DNA from: Rotaria socialis
Taxonomy: Eukaryota; Rotifera; Eurotatoria; Philodinida; Philodinidae
DNA length: 64,000 bases
Direction of reading: 5' to 3'
NCBI GenBank assembly: GCA_905331475.1
Contig: CAJNYU010001724.1
Location: 175,722 to 239,721, forward strand
Made by a program: the position numbers and the translations under genes
The notes under the pieces: generated by a model
Databases searched by the model: none
What the model saw: only the letters and a program-made list of their open reading frames with translations
What the model was told of the DNA's origin: nothing
Shown here: positions 58,656-64,000 of the stretch, piece after piece
Layout: each line of letters starts with the position of its first letter
Numbering within the stretch: position 1 is the first letter of the stretch

Positions 58656-61367
58656 TTATGCAACACCCTCCGGGAACACAATTAACGGTACCGATCTAGT
58701 TGTTTGATTGAGAGTAGGTTGTTTATGAGCAATAGCAAGCGATTCTTTGATTAGTAGTTTGTATGGATGTTGTTCTCTGTCTAATACAGACCACGTGTCC
58801 CAATTTATTTGGTGTTTATTATGTGTGATATGACGTTGTATAGCTGAGTTTAGTTTAACTGGTGCATCCAGTTGTTCTTCATCAAAGCTTTCATTCTCAG
58901 CATATGATATTAAATCATTATTGTTTTTAGCAATCCTAGACGACCTTCTGCTAGGTTCGATTTCTTGTACTTGTGTTTGTGTTATCTTTAACGGTGCGCC
59001 ATGTTCTTTTAGGCGTCTGCTAGCTTGCCTCACAGTCTTTCCAATATATGTAGCTGAACAAGTATTACAATTGATTTGATATACAATATTAGATTGCATT
59101 ACTTGTGGTACTTCGTCTTTGTTTCTAAAGAACTGATGAACAGCTGGTGATGGTTTAGAAACTGTTATTATTTGAACTGTGGGCTTTATTTTATTAGCTA
59201 GTTTTTTAATTTCTTTACTAAATTGTTGTGTTGATTTTCCGACGTATGGGACCTTCACAATTATTCTTTCTGTGTTATTATCTTTATTATTATTATCGTC
59301 TGCCTTTTGTTGAGTTGAATTATTCCTTGCATTCACTTTCTGTTTTTCGATAAATCTATTCAACGTATGTCTTATTTGACATTCAACAAAATTTGTTGGA
59401 TAACCATTTAGTTTAGTTATATATCGTATAAAGTCAAATTCCTTATGCATAATTGTATATGTTGAAGAAATATATATGGCGCGATATATCATGGAGCTGA
59501 CTGCAGAGACTTTATAGCTTCTAGGTACAGCTGATGACCATTTAGTCAATAATCCAGTATATGATGGTTTTCTATATACGCATGTTTCATAATGCTTAGA
59601 TTTACGACGTACGAGTACATCTAAAAATGGAAGTTCATCATTTTGTTCTTCAACTGATGTGAACTGTATGTCTTTGTGATGGCTATTAAGTATATTTCTT
59701 ATATTATCGACATTAGCGTTTTTGTCAACAATGACGAAAGTATCGTCAACGTACCGTTTATACCATAGTACGCCAGCTTTTTTAAGTTTTTTCATTAATT
59801 TATTTTCTAGGTTTATCATGAATATGTCCGCCATAACTGGTGCTAGGGGAGAACCCATAGCTACTCCGTTGTGTTGCCGATAATATTTATTGTCAAACGA
59901 AAAGTGTGTGTCTGAAGTAGCTGTATCTATTAATTCTTTCATATCACTTCTATTGACACATTTAGTACACCAGTCAGCTTTTTTCTTCTTTTTTATTTGA
60001 GGACAATTATGTTTACGTCCATACATTTTATCAAGTATTATATCTATAGTGTATGATAGTGGAACCTTGGTAAATAAGCTGGTTACATCAAATGAGATCA
60101 TTTTGTGTTCTGTCATATTTGGTTTTAGTGTTTTTATAGATTCAATGAAATCGAAAGTATCTTTAAGTCTGTGTTTGCTATTTCTATATGATTGTAATTT
60201 ATTAGCAATTAGTTTACCAAGCTTATAGTTATAGCTTCCTATTGCTGACATGACTGGTCTCAATGGTAGCCCGGTTTTATGTGTTTTAGCTAGACCATAC
60301 ATTCTAGCACATTGAGAACCACGAGGAACCGCAAAATTATATTCCTTTTCAGTTATACGGCCTCGTTTTTTCATTTTTCTTAGTAGTGTTATCAATCGAT
60401 TTTCTTTTTCTATTGTTGGATCATGATCTAGTTTTTCAAAGGTTGTTGTATCATTCAATATTTCATGCATTTTGTTAACGTAATCTTTACGATCTAGTAT
60501 GACAACACCTTTACCTTTATCCGGCCTTGTTATATGTATAGATTTATCTTTTGCAAGTTCTCTCAGCACCTTTAATGATTCTTTATGAGACTTATTTATT
60601 GTTTTAAGTTCTTTCTTTGCATTTTGTTTAAATCGATGAGATATTGATCTTAGTTTAGCAGCATATTGCAATTGCTCTGGTGTCAGATTATATGTGATAT
60701 TCTCATCTAATTCTTTGTCCTCCCAATCATATTTATCTGTACAACGACCGAGTAATGTAACAAACAAGGTTTCAATACTACTAACTAGTTCTTTTTCGTT
60801 TAATGATGAACTTTGATATACAAAATCAAGACCGTTTATTAATACTGAACGTTCTTTTTCTGTTAATATTCTATGTGAATAGTTCTTTATTGGATCGAGA
60901 GTTGATAATTTAGAATCTTGTTGTTTAGATGCATGTTCTATTCTTAAAGATTCAAGCTTTTTGTTATGTGTATAGATCCATTTTTTAGATTTATCAACAA
61001 TTAGATTTTCAAACATATTTTGCAGTTGAGTAAAATGATCAATACTTATATTATTATGAATTTCATTTTGCAAGCTTTTTGATAGTCGATATGCTTTTGT
61101 TAATTGTCTCTTTTTATATTTAATTTCATCTGTTAATATTTGTTGATAGCATCGATGAATAGCCTTTTTATACACTGCATGTACATCAGATATTCGGAAA
61201 CGTACAAATTTTGGTATTATATTTTCTTGTTTACATGTTCTTAGAAATAGAAGATCATGTTTTATTTTATTTAATCCTATTACTGATTTCCCCCAATACC
61301 ATACATATTTGCTAGTTATATGCCCATATTGCTGCCAAATAAAATCTGAATAATTATATTGATTCAT
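58656..61367 (-). CDS. PLE reverse transcriptase with GIY-YIG endonuclease
   Basis: 903 residues without interruption. A basic helical N-terminus leads to the RT core: RPDKGKGVVILD (281-292), ARMYGLAKTHK (354-363), FDVTSLFTKVPL (426-437), GVAMGSPLAPVMADIF (501-516), and YVDDTF (539-544, catalytic Asp pair). After a variable linker the GIY-YIG domain follows: IVYQINCNTCSATYIGKT (761-778), RRLKEH, SAIQRHITHNKHQINW (841-856), ES (875) and LNQ (886-888). The CxxC in the first motif and the HxxxH are the CCHH features of some PLE endonucleases. The protein nicks DNA and primes reverse transcription. Intact frame and near-identical terminal repeats point to recent insertion. Confidence 0.93.
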   Translation of the reverse strand: MNQYNYSDFIWQQYGHITSKYVWYWGKSVIGLNKIKHDLLFLRTCKQENIIPKFVRFRISDVHAVYKKAIHRCYQQILTDEIKYKKRQLTKAYRLSKSLQNEIHNNISIDHFTQLQNMFENLIVDKSKKWIYTHNKKLESLRIEHASKQQDSKLSTLDPIKNYSHRILTEKERSVLINGLDFVYQSSSLNEKELVSSIETLFVTLLGRCTDKYDWEDKELDENITYNLTPEQLQYAAKLRSISHRFKQNAKKELKTINKSHKESLKVLRELAKDKSIHITRPDKGKGVVILDRKDYVNKMHEILNDTTTFEKLDHDPTIEKENRLITLLRKMKKRGRITEKEYNFAVPRGSQCARMYGLAKTHKTGLPLRPVMSAIGSYNYKLGKLIANKLQSYRNSKHRLKDTFDFIESIKTLKPNMTEHKMISFDVTSLFTKVPLSYTIDIILDKMYGRKHNCPQIKKKKKADWCTKCVNRSDMKELIDTATSDTHFSFDNKYYRQHNGVAMGSPLAPVMADIFMINLENKLMKKLKKAGVLWYKRYVDDTFVIVDKNANVDNIRNILNSHHKDIQFTSVEEQNDELPFLDVLVRRKSKHYETCVYRKPSYTGLLTKWSSAVPRSYKVSAVSSMIYRAIYISSTYTIMHKEFDFIRYITKLNGYPTNFVECQIRHTLNRFIEKQKVNARNNSTQQKADDNNNKDNNTERIIVKVPYVGKSTQQFSKEIKKLANKIKPTVQIITVSKPSPAVHQFFRNKDEVPQVMQSNIVYQINCNTCSATYIGKTVRQASRRLKEHGAPLKITQTQVQEIEPSRRSSRIAKNNNDLISYAENESFDEEQLDAPVKLNSAIQRHITHNKHQINWDTWSVLDREQHPYKLLIKESLAIAHKQPTLNQTTRSVPLIVFPEGVA

Positions 61368-61509
61368 GGGACGAAAAAAATGAATTAAATTTATAAAATT
61401 TTTACAGCAGCAGAAACAATTTTTAATAAATTATTTTATTTTAAATAAATAAGTTTAGTATCATTACAATTATTACGACGTTTCGATAAATTCATTATCA
61501 TCTTCATAG
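61354..61509 (-). repeat. 5' pseudo-LTR of the PLE
   Basis: Direct copy of 58091-58246. It includes the ATG (61367) and first codons of the reverse transcriptase and ends exactly where telomeric repeat starts. Confidence 0.9.
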
Positions 61510-61526
61510 GGTGTGGGTGTGGGTGT
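61510..61526 (+). repeat. Telomeric repeat between two retroelements
   Basis: GGTGTGGGTGTGGGTGT separates the 5' end of the endonuclease-bearing PLE from the 3' end of the Athena-like element. Confidence 0.9.
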
Positions 61527-61689
61527 ATTAAATAAAAACAGGTTGGCCTATCTATTTTGAAAGAATAGATAAAAGTCAATCTGCTATTCTCAACTCTTGC
61601 TTTTCAGCAATCGATTGTATTGTCAAAGTTAAATGAATGTGCTAAAACAACAAATTATTGTGCTTGATATAAAAAATGATTAAAGAAAT

Positions 61690-61757
61690 GCAGAGTTTAA
61701 TTTGCCGACGCGTTTCGTGTTATTTATTGAAATATTAAACACTCATCAGGGCTCTGC
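61690..61757 (-). ncRNA. Hammerhead ribozyme (canonical core)
   Basis: On the minus strand: GCAGAGCC, core CTGATGA (61749-61743), helix II GTGTT...AACAC, GAAA, minimal helix III in ACGCGT, cleavage triplet GTC (61709-61707), GGC pairing with GCC, then CTCTGC pairing with GCAGAG across an internal loop. All invariant hammerhead positions are present. Type I hammerheads with tiny helix III are known from Penelope-like elements. Confidence 0.85.
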
Positions 61758-61806
61758 ATTACATTACATTTCTAACACACAAAAAACAAAAAAATTCTTT
61801 CAAAGA

Positions 61807-61848
61807 TATAAAAAAAACAAAAAACAAAAAACAAAAAACAAAAAACAG
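61807..61848. repeat. AAAAAAC microsatellite
   Basis: About five AAAAAAC units in the Athena 3' region. Confidence 0.85.
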
Positions 61849-61927
61849 ACAAATAAAACAAAATCCATGTGCTAGTTCGAAAAAAGATGCACAAGATTTC
61901 GGCTGTCATCTAAATCAAATCGACTGT

Positions 61928-62087
61928 TATATGAGTTGTGATCTGTGACCACGTTCATAATAAAATTTGTTGTATGAGTTGCGATCTGTGACCACGTTCA
62001 TAATAAAATTTGTTGTATGAGTTGCGATCTGTGACCACGTTCATATAATATTTGTTGTATGAGTTGTGATCTCCGACCACGTTCAGA
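61928..62087 (-). repeat. 43-bp tandem repeat, about 3.5 copies
   Basis: Units of the type ATGAGTTGCGATCTGTGACC followed by ACGTTCATAATAAAATTTGTTGT recur at 61930, 61973, 62016 and partly 62058, with slight divergence, inside the retroelement 3' region. Confidence 0.9.
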
Positions 62088-62521
62088 AAAAAAAAATGTT
62101 TTTCTTGTTAATTTTATATTGTTAATTTTATATGTTAACTTTTAAATAAGATTATAATTTCATTCCTAAAAAGAAATATGTTTTAAATTTAAAGTAATTG
62201 AAGTTGCCCTCTATTTCATTTTCATTAGAGCAATTTTTATTTAAATATAAATATCATAGAATTAGTTATTTCTATTTCTTTAAATTCAAATTTTATACAA
62301 TTTTTATACAACTAAATATTATAAATTAAACATCGTAAATTAAATTTCTTCTTTCATATAAATTTTAATTTTAATGTTTCCAAATTCATCATTTGTCATT
62401 TACATTCACGTAAATTTTCATTTTCATTTTTAATTTAATTTTTCTACAATCAGCTATTCCAATGTTATTTCTTAAACAAAATTTTTTTATATAAATAAAA
62501 TAAAATAAGATTGAATGTCTA

Positions 62522-63997
62522 TTATTTATTGCGTATTAGCTGTTGTTGTAGGTTTTTAACATTACGAGTCCCTATGACTGGTTTTATTTCATTTATTGGC
62601 GATTCAGTAAAATATTTGTTCCAAAGGGTATGAAATTTTACCGGGAACATTCTCATGTTTAAACAATATGTAAAATGAACAAACATTTTTTTATTATAAT
62701 TGATTGTAATTTTTGCTTTTTTATCCGCATATATTATTTTCTCTCGTAATGTACTATAATTTTTATTCGATATTGGCTGATTTATATCATATTTTTGAAT
62801 TACCCGGTTGAATTGCTTTTCTAAAAATTCACCAGGATATTTATTTAATAACAAAGCCATTCTTAATTTTTCACGTTCATATAAATATGCTTCAAATGTT
62901 GAACAATATTTAATAGCACGAATTAACATCTCAAATGGAATATTTTTCTTCATATGGATAGGATGAATACTATTAAAAGGTAAATAGTACGGCTCATAAG
63001 ATGGTTTGTGGTATACTTCTGTAAATAGTACACCATTTTTATTTTCTATTTTTAAATCAAGAAAATTTGTTGTATAACCAACTTGAGTTTTTAATTTAAT
63101 GTTAACGTCGAATTTATTCCATCGATCGATTTGTTTCGATAAATGTTGAGTAGGCCAGTTGATGGTAATAAATATATCATCGATGTATCGTATATAGAGT
63201 CCGTTGCTATTGCTAATTTGTTTAACAATGTCTCGTTCAAAAAAGAACATATAGCAGTTAGCAATTGTTAATGTTAACGGCGAACCCATAGCACCACCTC
63301 GTACTTGATGATAATATTTACCATTGTAAGAAAAATAATTATTTTGTATCACGAATCTACATAGACGAATAATGGTTTCAATTTTTAACCCATCAATTTG
63401 TTTAATGTTTAAGTAATCTAACATTTTTTTAATTGATAAAAAGCCTTCTGTTTGGGGTATCATTGTGTACAGATCCATCACATCCATTGTGCATAGTAAA
63501 GTTTCTTGACGTATATTACGTTTTGACCATTCCTGTAACAGTTTGATAACTTCAGTTCCAGAAGTCACAGTTGTGTTTGATGCCATTCCATCAAATAAAG
63601 GTCTGAGTAATCCGTCGAGAAATTTCGATATTTTTATAGTTGGATGTTTGAGTCCAGAGACAATTGGTCGAAGTGGAGTGCCAGGTTTATGGGCTTTTGG
63701 TAAATAATATAAATGGGCTAATTTCACTTCATTTGGTTTAACGCTTAATTGTTCATATTGTCTCTGTGTAATCCAATGTTTCAATCTTAAATTTAATAAA
63801 TATTTATTTGTACGTTCTATTAAATTTGGTAATGGATCATTTTGGTGTAAACATTCATATGCTTCAGTTTTTTCCATGTATTCATCTGATTTTTTGTGAT
63901 AATCTTGCAATTTACCTAAATGAAAAACTTTAGATTTATCTGTTTTTTGCAAAACTATACTAGCAGAACGAAGCTTTTGTTTTAATCGTTTAACCAA
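62522..63997 (-). CDS. Athena-like reverse transcriptase (partial)
   Basis: At least 491 residues, open to the window edge, so the N-terminus is missing. PLE-type RT motifs: AHLYYLPKAHKPGTPLRP (94-111), MDVMDLYTMIP (171-181), GGAMGSPLTLTIANCYM (234-250), RYIDDIF (270-276), TNFLDLKI. About 150 residues follow the palm and thumb and end basic (VGTGT-like GTRNVKNLQQQLIRNK). No GIY-YIG domain is present, which separates it from the neighbouring PLE and fits the Athena group of endonuclease-deficient elements that extend chromosome ends in bdelloids. Confidence 0.85.
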   Translation of the reverse strand: MVKRLKQKLRSASIVLQKTDKSKVFHLGKLQDYHKKSDEYMEKTEAYECLHQNDPLPNLIERTNKYLLNLRLKHWITQRQYEQLSVKPNEVKLAHLYYLPKAHKPGTPLRPIVSGLKHPTIKISKFLDGLLRPLFDGMASNTTVTSGTEVIKLLQEWSKRNIRQETLLCTMDVMDLYTMIPQTEGFLSIKKMLDYLNIKQIDGLKIETIIRLCRFVIQNNYFSYNGKYYHQVRGGAMGSPLTLTIANCYMFFFERDIVKQISNSNGLYIRYIDDIFITINWPTQHLSKQIDRWNKFDVNIKLKTQVGYTTNFLDLKIENKNGVLFTEVYHKPSYEPYYLPFNSIHPIHMKKNIPFEMLIRAIKYCSTFEAYLYEREKLRMALLLNKYPGEFLEKQFNRVIQKYDINQPISNKNYSTLREKIIYADKKAKITINYNKKMFVHFTYCLNMRMFPVKFHTLWNKYFTESPINEIKPVIGTRNVKNLQQQLIRNK

Positions 63998-64000
63998 TCT

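Larger units (their letters stand above)
58091..61509 (-). mobile_element. Endonuclease-bearing Penelope-like element
   Basis: A 3.4-kb element with 156-bp direct repeats at both ends (58091-58246 and 61354-61509), corresponding to the pseudo-LTRs of PLEs. It holds one intact RT-GIY-YIG frame whose first codons lie inside the upstream repeat. Its 5' terminus abuts telomeric repeat at 61510. Confidence 0.9.
61527..64000 (-). mobile_element. Athena-like PLE, 3' part
   Basis: The minus-strand RT frame (62522 to beyond the window edge) is followed by a 3' region of about 1 kb with a 43-bp tandem repeat, an A/C-rich run and a hammerhead ribozyme. It ends at telomeric repeat. The 3' region is shared with the fragment at 9067-9342. 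Confidence 0.85.

Noticed and set aside
58656-61367. Reverse transcriptase considered as LINE or group II intron
   Set aside because: The GIY-YIG C-terminus, motif order and pseudo-LTR repeats are specific to Penelope-like elements.
1-64000. CRISPR arrays, rRNA genes, bacterial operons
   Set aside because: None of the repeats has spacer regularity, no rRNA-like conserved blocks were seen, and gene structure is eukaryotic throughout.

Overview
The window looks like a bdelloid rotifer (Adineta/Rotaria type) chromosome segment with strong subtelomeric character. The evidence is: interstitial tracts of a TGTGGG-type telomeric repeat; Penelope-like retroelements (PLEs), one with a GIY-YIG endonuclease and one Athena-like without it; hammerhead-ribozyme modules beside them; many short introns (about 45-70 bp, GT-AG) in AT-rich DNA; and NHL-repeat genes. 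The assignment is inference from these signatures. No rRNA, convincing tRNA or CRISPR was seen. There is a 100-base gap at 15083-15182 and a single N at 20450.

Layout. 1-5.0 kb: a decayed transposase-like gene with a zinc finger, then MITE and foldback elements. 5.6-7.7 kb: a CD225/dispanin membrane protein and a frameshifted Tc1/mariner element. 8.1-12.1 kb: hammerhead-like modules, a 5'-truncated Athena-type fragment, and an AIG1/GIMAP-like GTPase gene lying between two copies of one telomeric-repeat hairpin. 14.0-15.0 kb: two small three-exon paralogues running into the assembly gap. 17.8-19.0 kb: a dead DD34D mariner. 19.7-21.4 kb: a tandem NHL-repeat gene or pseudogene. 22.5-28.3 kb: a 5.8-kb DNA transposon with about 870-bp terminal inverted repeats and an apparently intact five-exon transposase; a second foldback transposon is nested in its right arm.

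28.4-38.5 kb is ordinary gene-rich DNA: SEC24 (17 exons) head-to-head with a PqqB-like metallo-beta-lactamase-fold gene, then a small protocadherin. 41.7-44.6 kb holds a long intronless SecA-like ATPase fused to a von Willebrand A domain. Its 5' end runs directly into telomeric repeats, which encode a Pro-Thr run. 46.5-48.6 kb carries a divergent presenilin-like gene with an in-frame stop. 51.8-53 kb has a GNAT-like gene and a broken tandem copy, followed by a hAT-like MITE and an NmrA-like pseudogene.

58.1-64.0 kb is a stacked retroelement array: an endonuclease-bearing PLE with 156-bp direct repeats, then 17 bp of telomeric repeat, then an Athena-like element whose 3' region carries a canonical hammerhead ribozyme. 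Both elements are on the minus strand. That is the orientation expected if each was added by reverse transcription onto a chromosome end growing to the right.

The most interesting themes are: (i) genes and retroelements cut and capped by telomeric repeat; (ii) repeated hammerhead modules, all on one strand; (iii) the SecA-VWA protein; (iv) an apparently intact large transposon of a family I cannot name.
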